Shown here one piece after another: positions 1 through 13,210 of a stretch of 64,000 nucleotides of DNA. The position numbers and the translations under genes are program-made. The stretch's first letter is position 1. Every line of letters begins with the position of its first letter. The notes under the pieces were generated by a model. The model ran no database searches. It was not told the DNA's origin and saw nothing but the letters and a program-made list of their open reading frames with translations. Source of the stretch: Dermacentor variabilis (Eukaryota; Arthropoda; Arachnida; Ixodida; Ixodidae). The stretch spans positions 262,178,115 to 262,242,114 of the forward strand of contig NC_134568.1 of the NCBI RefSeq assembly GCF_050947875.1. Reading direction: 5' to 3'.

Positions 1-245
1 TGGATCACCGTCACCTGTTCCCGGTGAACGAGCGTAGTAACTTTCTTGGAGTTGTTACGGCAGTGGAAAGCCCGGTAGAAGGAGAGGCGGGCTTCCATGT
101 TGACTTCTTGTAGCGCTATGATATCAGATTTGTAGGATTCTTGCTGTGCCGTGTTATTAACATGCTGGTGAAGGTTGGCCTTCTTTCTGAATCCGCGGCA
201 GTTCCACTGCCAAACGTGATAGGTGCTATTGGTTGTTATAGTCAT
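1..245 (-). CDS. LINE ORF2 N-terminus (AP-like endonuclease), runs off the window
   Basis: The reverse complement opens with ATG at 245-243 and stays open to the window edge (about 81 codons). It begins with a WQWNCRGFRKK-type stretch, followed by IIALQEV. These match motif I (catalytic Asn) and motif II (catalytic Glu) of the APE-like endonuclease at the N-terminus of non-LTR retrotransposon ORF2, the enzyme that nicks target DNA for target-primed reverse transcription. Only the first third of the domain is visible, so clade and integrity cannot be judged. The 5' monomer repeats lie just upstream on the same strand, so this looks like the genuine 5' end of an element rather than a truncated copy. 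The start is chosen because the domain begins about 10 residues after it. Confidence 0.8.
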   Translation of the reverse strand, partial: MTITTNSTYHVWQWNCRGFRKKANLHQHVNNTAQQESYKSDIIALQEVNMEARLSFYRAFHCRNNSKKVTTLVHREQVTVI

Positions 246-447
246 CTTGGTTGTTGGGGAGTGTGTGGACGGCCAGGTCCAGGCGGGAAGGGCGGAGGAC
301 CGCCGCTGCGCTGACGGGTGCCGCCTGAGGGACGACCGCGGGGTGATGGAGAGCTATTCCAAACTCTTCTATTCTAATTCTGCAATCAGCCTTCCGCGAT
401 TTGTCAAAACTTTTTTGGACCACCCCCCCACTTCGCCTGTCTGTCAC
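226..447 (-). CDS. Short ORF upstream of and overlapping the LINE endonuclease ORF
   Basis: A 73-codon minus-strand reading frame ends in TAG at 228-226, overlapping the endonuclease start codon at 245-243 by 20 bases. Non-LTR elements often have overlapping or closely spaced ORF1 and ORF2, so it could be an ORF1 remnant or an upstream leader ORF. No CCHC zinc knuckle, RRM or coiled coil is visible. The product is rich in Arg, Ala and Pro and I do not recognise it. It may simply be an open stretch of 5'UTR. Confidence 0.25.
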   Translation of the reverse strand: MTDRRSGGVVQKSFDKSRKADCRIRIEEFGIALHHPAVVPQAAPVSAAAVLRPSRLDLAVHTLPNNQDDYNNQ

Positions 448-745
448 ACGACGTCACGAAAACTGCGATAGCTCCCCATGTAATGTGATGTGCTCACACT
501 GATTACGCATGATTGGACCAAACGAAAGAAAAATAGTTATTTCCCAATCGACGCCTTTGTGCCATTCGCCCTGGGCTATTGGTCAAAAGTTTTCGGGCTG
601 CACCCACTTCACCTGCCTCTCACGCGACGTCCCAAAACCGCGAAAACTCACCGAGTCGAATTGATGTGTACGCGTTAAAGATGCATTAATATGCCAAACA
701 AAACTGATGTTTTTTTTAACAGCCGCAGGCTGCCCCATTCCGAAA
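365..745 (-). repeat. Two tandem 5'UTR monomers (~177 bp) of the minus-strand LINE
   Basis: Two diverged direct copies are visible. The block around 403-410 (gtcaaaac), followed by a CCCCACTTC/ACGTC-rich stretch, recurs around 582-589 (gtcaaaag). A second anchor, ccaaac at 518-523, recurs at 694-699. The anchor offsets are 179 and 176 bp, so the period is about 177 bp. The repeats lie immediately upstream of the endonuclease ORF on its strand. Several LINE families carry promoter monomers in tandem in the 5'UTR, and that is the inferred role here. Sequence after about 700 no longer matches. Confidence 0.6.
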
Positions 746-3700
746 GGAATAAAAGATGGCTGCCGCTGATCACTCAGGCACTGGCTACTCGCACCCTGCC
801 GGGGAGCATGGGTTTATTTGCCTAAAATAGAACATTTTGCGTGGCCGTGTAAGTTTTCGAGCACTTTCGGCACGCTTACGACCTCGCTCTTCCAACTCTT
901 CCTTGCTGAGGATACGTTTTAGCGGCATTCTTAACCTTCTGTTGTACCCCGCCGCGATTTTGGACCAGCCACCGCAAGCTAAGTAAGGGAAAGCGGACCA
1001 ATCGCAAACGCCGGCACCAACCTCTTCATCCAGTTATCTATTTTCAATGCACTGGTTCGAACCCATCGAAACCCTCTCCACTTGAGCGTGTTCCTCGCCT
1101 ACTGGCAGCCAATTACAAACGAAAAAGCAATGTTATTCGTTTTAAAATGAAAGAAAAGTGACCTCCTATAAACTAAGAGAGCGTTTGATTGGGCTATTGA
1201 GGCAACGCTGCGGGTCGCCGCCCGATGCTTGCGTCGGCGGTTACGCAAATTTTACGCCAGGAGATTGGAATAAAAATATATTGGAATAGTTTTGCGTTAT
1301 AGGGCCCTTATTCTCGTACTTTAAAGAGAGACAGTTGGGCTGAGCAATTGTCGGCATGCCTCTGCAAGGCTAAATACGCCCGCAAGTAGCACTTCTACCT
1401 CCAAAGGCAAGAACAATGTATTAGCTGCGCAATAAAAGTCAGGTTTAACAATTTGTTAGCCTTCATGTTCTAGGCACTGGTGATGCGCAGAAAAGCGACC
1501 TTCGCATCTATACAAAAGCGACAGGAAAAAACGAATCGTCTGCACAACGTGCGGCTATCTTCATTGGCTGCAGACTGTCTGTGATATTTTAAAGATTATT
1601 ACATCTCGGATTCCCTCCGCGTGTTTTAAGAAAGGAATCATGGTTTCTGCACAGGTTGGTTACATTAATCTGTTTCTTGGAGGCGCACCTCAGTTGGGTG
1701 TATTCGGCGCAGAAAATAACCGAAACGTACTAAAATAATTTCGTGTATTTTGTTTCACGCGGTCCTACTTCTTTCCTTGGGGTAGAGGGATAATAATTAC
1801 TTCATGACGCTACCTCCGGTACCTCATTTTATCTATTTGCCGCATTTTCCCCTTTATAGTGTGCCGCCTACACTCACTTCAAAGTTGATACTTCGCACTA
1901 TTTAGACTACGGATTTGTACTTTGCACGACTGATATTTTAACATAATTTGCCCTCTTGTGTCTGCCAAAAGCTTCCTGTCTTGTACAAGAAACGATTAAT
2001 ATCAAAAATATAGAATGGTCTTAGCAAACCTAAAACATTTTACTGCGCTAAACTAAAAAGCTAAATCAGCCTCACAATGAGCTTTACTGCGCACGCGCAG
2101 TGTTACAGCTGACAATGGCGGCTCTCGACATGCAGTAGACAGCCAGACGTGATACCAGCTCGGTTACATGCATAATTATAGTGTCAGGACACCCACAAAA
2201 CATTGCTTCCTAATATGAGCACACCATTAAGCACGTAATATAGAATAATGAGATGCATGAAGTGAATCAGCCCGGCCTTCAAGAACGATCTTCTAAAGAA
2301 GTAGGAAGCGTGGAGCCATGAAGGGGCTTAACACATTACTCAGGACAACATCTTCGCGGCGCCATTGTCACACAGGCTCCATGTACTACAGCGCGTGTCT
2401 AGAATGCGCTGAGGCTTGCACCACATGTCCATATATGCTGCCGTTTCGTTTTGATTACACCCGAGTTTTGGTTACAACTGCCACTGATGCTATCGTCTAA
2501 GGCCTTTGAGCAAAGTGGTGCCAGGAAAGATCTCCGGCGGTGTCTGGGAGTTTCTTGTCATCTTCGAATAACAAAAGTGCTGGATCAAGCTGCGTCATGC
2601 ACCCCCTCCCCCACCCTCCGGTTTTACACGTGCCAGGCTTCCTTAACTCAGCTGCTACAATTAAATCTTCGCCGAGCAGTTTCCTTCGCCGAGTGACACG
2701 CGCCTGCCCGCATTCACGATTTTACGCAGCGCAGAACACGCTTCGCGTCTTCATCTTCAGCGCTCATGACAGAGGCATAAAATACAAACCCGCCATGTGC
2801 GTTCGAAAATGTCTCCAACGTTGTCATGCTATACGGCTGCGTTCAAAGCGCTTCATTCCACCTCTCGAAGGAAAGTCTCGAATTATGGAGCATTTGGACA
2901 CAACATAGCCGAATCACGTTCAAGGATAGGCATATGGGTGTTTTTGCAAACTTGGACGAAACGGGTGCTGCGGGTCGGACTCGAGTTGCCAGGCTCTGTC
3001 TGTTTGCAAGGTGGACTCGCAGGCCAGTTCCAGGAACAATACCGCGCCACGTGAAAGATTGCGCGCTCCTTCCTTTTGCGTCAGGCTGCTCCCTGGAGTG
3101 GGGGAGCCAGCATCGAGCTTTTAAATGGCAGGAAAAGTAACGTGACGGCGCCGACGACCGAGAAGATCACGTAATGGCGCCATCGAGAGAGAAAAAGCGT
3201 AGAATGCGTGACAGCCCAGCCTGTAAAGAAAAACGACAGCGATAAGAGGGACGTGTGGAGTCACGAAGGTCGCTCTCTTATAATTCATTTTTAACCGAAC
3301 GTATAATATTGTTTTGCTGGCTCGATAACTGTTATGAGCGGCATTCTTTAGTCATTTGGTGTCCGCCGGTGTCCATCTCGGGGAATTAACCCAAAGTAAT
3401 TTGCGAGAAGTTTATAAAATATGAAGCCACGAAGTCCCGCGAGGTTTCAAACTCGTGGCTCTTCCACCTCGTGGCCTCATGGCTCCTCCACATGATTAAA
3501 GGCATACGGATCGCTGTTGAAAAATCGAATCGCAAATTTACTCTCTGTTGCAGGTCGGGCTTGACAGACTGCCTATAGCAGAGAACAGCACATGCTGCAT
3601 CTCGCCGTCGACGCTGGGCAGTCAGTTCGGCTCGTAATCGTTAAAAAGAGACCAAGAGGCTTTTCCGAAACGACCCCGCACATCAGCCTCCTCATAGTGC

Positions 3701-5250
3701 TTACCACGAGCTCCGAGGATAGCTCTTCCCGCAGTGTGGCGGGAAGCCACCGTCGATGCTTGGCGCAGGAATAATGCCGTGCCGATTCTTAGACGCAATT
3801 TGGATCGCCATATGTTTGAATCCCCAACCTGCAGAAGAGATTTAACAACACACTCATAAACGGAGGTTTGAGCTCACAATCAGGGACTATGACCTAATTT
3901 AAAAAATTGTTCATGACATTCAGAATCCTCTCCTTAACCAAACCGAGGTAGGATGATCGACAACGGTATGCACGCAATATCATCTACGCACGTGGTCTCC
4001 TTATCCACTATCGGGGAGATTGCAGGCATTGACTACAGCTCAAGACTTTTAATTTCACACACTTATAACGCGGGCGTACTTATATTAAACCCTTAGCAAG
4101 ATTTATATCTTCTACTTCACTTGACAGTCATGCAAATTTTGTACAACCACACCAATAAGGAAGCACTTCTCTTTGAATATATAACGAAGCATAAGTAACG
4201 AGCCAAATGAACTCGTTTTTATAGCCACTTCTTGCGAATGTATGTTTGCTACATTGTCCAAGGCAAAGCAAAAGCGACATTTAACCCCTGTAATGTACAG
4301 CATTCGCTTAAGTCTGGGAAAGAAAAACGGAGAGGAATGGAATGCTTAAAGTCTCTATTGAACTCCATGATTTCAATAACTTTTTTTATCGTACAAATAC
4401 TAATGTAAACTCACTGAGACACGATCGTACCGTGTATTATACACTGGCGCACAAGGAAATTTCCCCAGAGAATCTGGCTGTGCACCTGCAGTGACGTCAA
4501 TCCGGAGGCATAATTTTTTTTTCAACATTGAAACAAACAGCGTAACAAAATGCTCATCCGTAAGCCTTAATGACGGAATTTTATGACATGCTTTAGCAAG
4601 AGTCGTGGGTAGAAAGGCAAAATACATCAAAGAAGCAGAGCGGATGTGAAGAACAGGGAACGCTGCTCACTCCAAGTCCGGGGGGTCGGCAAGGAGAGCT
4701 CGTCTCGATTTCGTAAGAGGGTGACTTAACGACAAGAAAAAAAAATAAAGATAAAAGGAAGAAACAGCTCCGCTTTGTGTGGTGCATGTCGACCTCGTTA
4801 GTTCAAGGCTCCTGAGAGACGTGCCACACTTGTCTCATCAATCTTGAAGGCTGCTGCCTCCCTGAAGACGGTGAAACGTGGCACGAGCGCTTTCCAGCTT
4901 CTTTTTTCTCCTTTAATGTATCATTGTGATCAACCTAAAGGCTCCTTTTTTTATAGCCCGTACGTTTACAGCCTCTGGGGTGTGCTGACTCCTGACAGTC
5001 CGCGGCAGCTTTTTGCGTACTACTGACCGTTACTTTGGCGGGTGCAGGTGAAATGAATGAACAATTTCAGAGTACGAATCCTTCGGACGTTGAGGAGCGA
5101 ACGTCGTCTTTACGGGCACACTTGCACAGCATGGAAGGTGGCTTAACGATGCCACAATATTTATGGCTATCAATCGTCACTTGTGGACTCGAAGTAGAGG
5201 TATGTACTTCGTGGTTAATCCTTATTGTGTCATCTGGGGCCAAATTCAAA
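746..5250. other. No gene recognised; AT-rich intergenic or intronic sequence
   Basis: Only short, unsupported open frames occur and none contains a recognisable domain. A small structured spot at 3424-3475 has gccacga and several tcgtggc/ctcgtggc copies that could pair. I see no element ends, tRNA or coding pattern. Confidence 0.5.
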
Positions 5251-5256
5251 CCATGA

Positions 5257-5680
5257 GCGGAACCATGAGGCAGAAAGCGGAGTAGGAGGTTATGGCGAAA
5301 GTGTGAGAAGGAAAGCGTAGTGCCGTGCAAGACGGGCTTTGCGGTGACGACCGCCACGGGATGGCGCCAGAGTAGCGCACCATCGTCTGTCCACCGATTG
5401 CATGCGGCGAGCGCGTCCACCAATAGCATATATGGAAACAAAGCGCTGCATCAGCGGAGGGCTGTCTGCGGCGGCTGCTGTGAATCGCGCCCACGCGTCA
5501 CCCACGTGCTGCCTCTCGCGATCTCTCGATGCGCGATGCAGTCGCGCCACACTTCGCTCCGTTTGTAAAGTGCCGCACGAGACAGATTGTCCGCGCCAAC
5601 CAATATATTGTGAAATGAAAACAGCCATAGAGTTGCGCTCAAATTTCGCATTAGGGAGTATCGTAATCGTCGGCGAATTT
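5257..5680. repeat. Dispersed repeat, copy 1 (longer form)
   Basis: This stretch matches 48283-48630 in the same orientation over most of its length. Shared blocks include the start (gcggaacc, then cagaaagcgg), a central cacgcgtca block, the cacttc/ctccgtttg block, gattgtccgcgcca and the end gtatcgtaatcgtc. This copy carries about 70 bp around 5375-5450 that the other lacks. Both strands show 80-140-codon open frames because the sequence is CpG-rich, but no protein domain is visible. It is a moderately old dispersed repeat of unknown class; I saw no terminal inverted repeats or poly(A) tail. Confidence 0.65.
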
Positions 5681-5689
5681 TTTTTATCG

Positions 5690-8600
5690 GTAAAGACCGG
5701 CTGCATTGTATTCTAAAGGAGCCAAAGAAGATGCTTGCTGATTTTCAGGAACATTTACTGGTTCCCACTGACCCAAATTAAAGAAAAAGAAACTCCTTGA
5801 AATCCGTAAACTTCACTTATGTGTCGGCTCTTCGGTTTCGCAGCGAATTTCAGAAACTACATTTTGAGCTTAATCTTCTGTTCTAATAATAAACTTATTT
5901 CTGTGAGAGTAACCGAAATTATGTTTGAAAGGAATACTTTGCCAGTCTAAAATGATTTAGTGTTTCTGTTTAGTGTCCCTTTAGTTATTATTATTATTAT
6001 TATTATTATTTTATTCTTGTTTATGCAAGGCTGACTAGTATATGTATTCTATTACTTCATTTAAGATGTTCTGTTTTTGATATTTCCAGCTGTATATTTT
6101 TTTGGTTCTTATTTATTAACTGCGACAGTAATGGAACTTCGGCTGCTAAAAAGCCGGCTAGGCCAATATGGTAGCTAAACACTCACACACACGTATTAAA
6201 TACACAACACGAGAGAAGAGTACAAGTACGACAAAAAAGAAATAATAAGAAGTTTTCATAATCACTTATTGTCACTACTGCCAAACGCTGGTGGAGTTAG
6301 GCATAATTGGGTCTCTCCCTACAGCGCGTGAAGACTTAAAGATTCGTAAAATTATAAACTCACTATGCTTAAAAGGAATCAATGTTTGTGTTATTCGTAA
6401 TTTGATTGCGCTCATTAACGTAAATCGATCGAGCACTCGCTTTTAGTGCAAATGAACACTGCAGAAAAACACTGTCAGTCTATAAGCTAATATTCTACTG
6501 AAGAGAGATATTTAGCGTAGAAAATTTAGAAGACTGAACTTGCCTTTGGTACCAATGACGTGTTAACCGTGGCTCGATGACTTTAATCTTATTTCGGGTT
6601 GGAGTCTTCTTTTTCTGGAAGTACTTGAGATGCTGCCAGGATGAAGTCCTTTTTAACATTATAAATGTAGTTTCCTACTTATGATTATGACTCAATTAGT
6701 CTCAGTCAGTAGTTGCTACAATATTTGACGTCCAGGGTGATGGCTTCGGGAAATGAGAAGGCTGCGTTGCCACGCGTCGTTGAGTTTAACGTATTTTCCT
6801 GGAATATAAAGCCTGTGATTTCAGTAAAAGTAACCTAATATTTATTTCACAAGTGCAGGTTAATGTGGGTCCGCTTATTACGCCACTGTGCCGTTAAGGC
6901 CTAGGCAGGGCAGGCAGCAAAACCTGGCACATTTAGGATTTTGGTTCGACTGGAGAAACCATGATGTTGTTAGCCCACGCGCACAAAATAGCGGTTGTCA
7001 GAGCTCCTTGTTAGTCTAGTGATGTACAGCGGATCCCCCAAGTAGAAGACGTCAAATTGTTCCGCTTTCAGCACTTTATCAGAGGCTATTTACACAACTG
7101 ACATATCTATGGGTAATATAAAGTAATAGGGTAATAAGGTTAGCATTTCAGTTCTTTTTTCAAGTTCGAGCATCTCTACATCTTTAGGTCCTAACTCAAT
7201 ATCATCTTGCCATGAGACATCATGACAGCATCATCTTTTTTCTAAACTGACTAAGCACAAAAGATAAATGTGAATACATCAAGACGATCACTAGGTGCAA
7301 GTGCAGCAAAAGTTATTCACTCCAGTGCAGAGGTATTCGAATGATAACATTCTCTTTTCTGTACGACACAGAATTTTATCCTTTTCTTTTTGTTTTTCTT
7401 CTTAATGCATCACATGTTTTAAAGATCAATGGAACGGTTGCCCTATAACAACATGTTTCCGTTTCCCATGTTTTTGGATAAGATATGCAGTGGATGAACT
7501 AGAGCTACAGCTTACCTTTTTAATGCAAGTATCCACTTGACTCGGGCGGAGTAAACGCCGGCGGAAGAGCCACGCGTGGTTTAAGAAGCCTGTATATTTA
7601 AAAAGAAAAACTACAAAGGAAGCACTCGTGGTCACCGAGTCCCATGGCAGCTTCTCGTTTTCTCAACTTGCATGTGTCCACACGTGTTTGCCTGGGAGCG
7701 TGTGCATCAGAAGCTAGCGAACTCTCCTTCGTGGCTTCTTTCCAGTGGCTTCTTTTGGCGGCCTGCCTTACATGTCGCTGCGTCGTGTCCAACGTCACTC
7801 CCTAATTACTTCGGGCCAGAAGCTCATCCTTCCGGTCTCGCACTGTGAGGAAATGTCCTTGCTGCTGTTTCTGGTTCCTGTTTCTCCTGACGCTACTTGC
7901 ACTTTGTTTTCTTTTTTCGTTTTTTCCCTGCGCATTGCTCGCTCTCTAGCGGTTGGGCTTGCATGAGATAGCTGAAACCGATCTTACAAGCAAGTGAAGT
8001 GCAGGTTCAACTTCCCCTCTATCATACTTCGTGCAATTATCTCAAGGGCAAGGGCAGATGGTGAGAAATGTTTGCTTGTAGCGAGGATAGGTCTATACGA
8101 AAATACAGTATAAGGAAAAAGAAAACGGCTTCTTGGCTATCGATGTGCGATTAATACGACAGGATTCCTGTAGCCGCTGTTTTCGCTAGCGAGGCTGATT
8201 CTGATGTTAGTTTTTGCACTAGTAGCAGCATAGAAAACGGGGCAAACGTAGACCTAACGTAGGGTCATTTTACACTGTATTGAGCCTACGTTAGCGCCGC
8301 TTTCAGGTCTACAGCTTCTACTTCGACATCATATCCCACGGCGGCTTTACATAGAGTCTGCATCTTGAGACCAACGAGTGAATTTTCGGAACACATTATC
8401 AAGATAGAAGCCTCAAAACTGAAACAGAAAGTTACACTGTGGTAATCGTGCGCATTCAGCATGGATGCATTGCTGACGCGTCACAGATGTGACAATTTTT
8501 ATTCTATGGCGGAATTCACAAAGCTTTTTGTTCGGAAGTGTCCTTTACTAATGACCAATCGCCTTCGTTTATAATGTGTCCGATGTCGCGGTTGCTCTTG

Positions 8601-11600
8601 CGAACAGTTCTAGCATAAGAATACCTTTTTGAATAAGAACCCTGGCCTTTAGAAAGTCGCTCCGAACTTTCTTGCTTCTCGCTCGACCGCGATCTGCATT
8701 TGCTTTAGCTTCGACCCCCACTCCCCCCTCGCGTTACCAACTTGCCATCTTGTTCGCGAATTAAACGCAAACGAATTTGTCGAACGTACCGAAGACATGC
8801 AATGCCTACCCGTGTCACGACAAACGTCAAGCCGCTAACGGACTGAATTCAATAGCTGCACGTTTAGTGTCTTTTATGTACTTTCCCTCACACTCCAAGA
8901 GCCCGTGGACGCGTACTTTGAGCATCGAGAATGTTGTCGTAAGTTTCTGTCGTATTTAATGATAGGAATGAGCTTTCTACTGTTTTCCGAGACACCGTTT
9001 GGTGCGACTCCCACTTGTGCACGCACATTTATTGTGCCAATTACGACACAGTTGGAAAACTTTGGCTAGTTGCTCCGTGCCCTTAGCACTGTGGGTGAGC
9101 GAGAAGAAGTAGGCGAATTGAGAGGCTCGATATTTCGTTGCAATTTACAACCAATATGAAGCCAACAGGCAATGAAGCCAAGGAAAGCGTAGGGGTATTA
9201 ACGTTATTTTTTAATTGAAATGCAAAAGTAATAAGGAATGGGGTAATGAAACCAGACGGAAAGACAAATCTTGATCCCGATGGACGACGAACCCCACATC
9301 GTCCGCATTGCGCGTGCAACGCTCCACCACTGATCTATTGCGGCAGCCGTCATCCTGGCCCTATCAGGGGTATTTGTGTTTATGTACTAGGTCGATAGCC
9401 TTGGTAGTGTTAACCAGAGCCACTCATGGCCATGATGGTGGGCGAGGAACATCGTTTCAACCGCACGCGCTACGCAATACGGGACCGTAGCATTGTGGGT
9501 GACTCTTTTGAAATCGGTGCTTCGAGGAGAGGGGCTAAGTCGGAGTGATCGAGGCATCAGCATTTCTCGCCGGACGTCTCGCGACGGTCTCGCAGGACAC
9601 GTATCTTTACACAATGAGCGGAATCAATGCTGAGAAATTTAAAAAGCGAGCTTGCAAAAGCAATGTTCACTGCTGCTATGACAGGAAATGTCCGGAAATC
9701 GAAATATCCACTGCTCCGGGAGGAGAAAAATGTGCGCATGAAGGATTTACTGCCGGTTCCGGTTGTGTCATGCGCAGCGAAGATGTAGGAATGGTTTGAG
9801 ACGCGCACAAGAAGAGAATTTGCGAATAAACACTTACCCGATAGTCATGTACACATATTGGCACTTCTCCAGGTGTGTTTATGCCATACATCTATTCCAC
9901 TCCTTAATGAGAGCGCATTTAAGCTAACGCGTGTGATTCTGAGTAGTTGCGCAGTCTCACCGTCCTTTCAGTTCATTAACACATGCGCTCTCGTTCCATT
10001 ATTTCTTTCGTTTGGGTGCAGAAGATACAGGTGCTCCTGTCCTGCGATAACATCTCGATGCGCGCACTGCACACGTTTTTATTCAGTGCCTTATTTCTCT
10101 CCCGAAAAATGGTCATTCAGTAAACATCACGAAGCAGTTCTCGCCTCTCCAATATTTCCTTCCCGTTCTAGCATCATGTTCAAGTGTGCACAGGCGACTG
10201 GTGGCATCATAATATTTAAAATTTTTGTGAGGGAAGAGGGTAGAACTAGGAAAAAAAAAGGCGTTGGTATAAAAGTTTCAATGTTTTACGAAGCTGCACG
10301 TGCCCAGAAACAAGCAGTTTCAATAAATATTTGTGTCACAGCGTCCGTTGTGTTTCTGCCCTTCTTCCATTTGTCTCGGTCCTTTTTTTCTTGACTTTTT
10401 TGTGAGATTGTCCTCAGATACAACTGGCGCACTTTACTCAAGCTAGCTCACTGAAAAACTTGTTCAACTTTGTGCGGTTCCGAGTGGCGCTGCAGCTTGT
10501 CCTGCAAAATCCAATTTTAGAGCTGGTGAGCCTTTCTACATTTTTCAACATAGAGAATAACTAACGATAAACAGAAAGGTCACTGGGCACTTCTGTCTTG
10601 AGGTTCATATTCAGAAATGGAGCCACTGACAAGAAAGAATGTGAACATCCACTGAGGTACTCCATTCAGACGAAAATAGAGAAAGAGAGTGAAACGAAAT
10701 ACATAAACACACGAAAAAGCGTATTTTTGTGGTAGGTTTACTTGTGTAGTAACTTACAGAGCTTTAATGAATGCTAGGGTATTATACTTCGGTGGCTTGT
10801 TGGCTGTCGCACTGGGGAGATAAACGCTTAGATCAAAACGGATTTCATCCGTCCTTGACCTCTTTGTATGGGTGTTTCTGAATTTACGTACTTGTGCAGC
10901 GCTGCAAACCGCTGTACTCGCTCACAACTTTCTGTGCCAAAGGAGGGAAAGCTACGGAGGCAAAGCGCACACAAGTGAGAGCGCTTCTGAAAAGAGTCCC
11001 GTGTTTTCATCCACGTTAGCTTAAGCTACGGAAGTGAAAACATACACACCTTATTAGTTACAGTTAAATAAGATCAGACACACCACTGAATGTAAAAGTT
11101 TACTTAATTTGCGGCTCTTCCGCGTCTGCGCAAACGCGAAACCGTCGCACGTGGAAGCTGCGTCGATTCAGCGTCGTTTCCGAGCAACCAAAAGCACTGT
11201 CAAACGCTGGCTGACTACTTGGCGCCGTAACACTTGTGCAGCAGCCCCGCGCCCGTAGCTTTCCTTTCATTACCGCAGAAAGTTGTCCGCGAGTATAGGC
11301 TACTATTTCGACTGACCATACCTAATTCCTAAATTTGGCACTTGCGAATGGAAGCCACATTCGTCATATGAAAGTCGGCAGGTGTTTCTCGGCCTTTATG
11401 TGCGAATGCCGAAAAAAATACACGTGCTACGCGTAGCATACGCGTAATGATTGGTTGATAAGTGGTTATGGGTTCTTAGTCTTACACCTTAGTCTTCGTT
11501 TTCGCCCTCCCCGTGAAATTCGGTGTATACTGGTTGCGGCTCGTTCAAAACGCCAGTTCAAAGGACGCTGTATAAAGTGGAAGTCTTCGCCTCTTAAGCG

Positions 11601-13205
11601 TTCCCGATGCCTTGTTTTCAAAAGAGCGTGCGGTGGCCTGGCCGGCCCATTACGCGGGAACAGCGGAACGCCCTCTGATTGCTCGCTTATTTAACGAGCG
11701 GCACGACAGCGAAGTATTACAGGCTCATAACGAAAGACCACGAGAGCCATCCACGCCCTTTTGAATTGATCTCCCGACGGCGAAGCGGAAGGCGAGGCTA
11801 TATATATACAACAAAAACGAGGACCCTCTAAGCGTTAGGGAGGGGTCCGTACGCAGCAGAGTGGATGGGCGCTCGCTTCGGGTGATTGACTTGTTTAATC
11901 TTGCTCTCATCGCACTGCGCATCACGCGTACACTGGAAATATAACAGTGTCACCTTGCGTGCGCTCCATCAGAAAGTAGGACGAGCTCAGCCGACAGTAA
12001 CCTTCGGAAAGAAAACAGGGAAAGAGGAGAAGAATTAAAACGGAACAAATAAAAAAAAATTAAATTATGGCCGCGGCCATAACACAGTGAGGCAACGCCT
12101 ACCCTCAAGTACAGAAAGAACAGGTGGCGCATAGAACGACTACGATCTGTTATTTTCAGCTGTATTACGTGTTTAAAGAGCGCAGTAGGACACGACACAA
12201 GGTGAGACGAACACAACTCAAACGATATATCTTCTTACGATGTTTAACTCATGCAGTATTACCGTCCAGCCCAACGGCCTAGTGCTGGATCGCGCTCACA
12301 ATTTCGATTGCTGGCACTAAAAAGCGAGCGAGACATTTGGTCGAATTAGTAACTTCTCGGGAATGTTGTAGGAAAAACAAAATGAACCACGGCTCCGCAA
12401 AAGAAGAAAAAGAAGAGCGCGCTATAGAGGTTGAATGCAGCCTTGTTGCGTTGGTCGTGCACTCCCTGGGAAAATATAATTCCAACAGAATAAAAACTCC
12501 GTAGTACTCAGGTTTGCAACCACCTAAATATTCGGTGCTGTATCTTGCCCTGTACGTTGTGTGTGACTTCTAAATTGATAGAATAATCATAATGACGTCA
12601 ACGGCATATCGCGGCAGACAATCTATTAATGTACAACCACCTGTTTCAGGAATTACAGGTTTGTCCAAATGATACAGAGTCCGAAAGGCGCAGCATATAG
12701 ATAAAACCTGTTATTTGCCGGGCATGCAGATATTTGCAAAGCTTCAATTGCACCGCTTCAGTTAAAGATAATTGATGTAGTGCAAGGGAAAAAGAACAAC
12801 TGAACAAACAAAACTTCATATTGACGGGAAGGAAATAAGGGCCCGGACAATATAACGATTCTATTACGATTTTTTTTTTACTTCGGCAGTTAGTCCGAGT
12901 GGCGCTCCGCATGCGTTATCACCCCGATCGTCCCGTCTGGAGCGGTAGATGACATGAAAGGACTAAGGTTGAGCGATAAGAAGCCTGACATAATAACAGT
13001 TGAGAAACCACTAAGACCTGTGACCGGAGTGATCAAACAGTTTTCGTTCAATTATGTTGTACTCAAATCCTCCTTCAGCTGGTTAGCCTCTTCGTATGAC
13101 AAGATAGATGGGTAGGCGCCATAATGAGTGGCGAAGGTTAGAAACGGTAAGTTCGAACGCCATGCATTATTCCGGCCACTGTCGCCAGAGAGGCGGAAAA
13201 GAAGC
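5690..13205. other. No gene recognised; short microsatellite and one small inverted repeat
   Basis: This is AT-rich sequence with only short random open frames. A (TTA)n tract lies at 5985-6011. A perfect 10-bp inverted repeat, ctaacgtagg at 8254-8263 and cctacgttag at 8285-8294, has a 21-bp loop. At 11801-11811 a TATATATATA stretch precedes a GC-rich near-hairpin at 11819-11848, which could be a promoter but has no other support. The 178-codon frame at 9858-10394 has no recognisable domain and is not annotated as a gene. Confidence 0.5.
5985..6011. repeat. (TTA)n microsatellite
   Basis: About nine uninterrupted TTA/TAT units, read directly from the sequence. Confidence 0.9.
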
Positions 13206-13210
13206 ACCAG

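Noticed and set aside
9858..10394. Longest domain-free plus-strand open frame (178 codons)
   Set aside because: It starts at a non-ATG codon and has no motif, no splice context and no similarity to any family I know. Its composition is like the surrounding non-coding DNA.
11801..11848. TATA box with a downstream hairpin as a gene promoter
   Set aside because: TATATATA is common in AT-rich DNA, and no initiator, ORF or exon follows.
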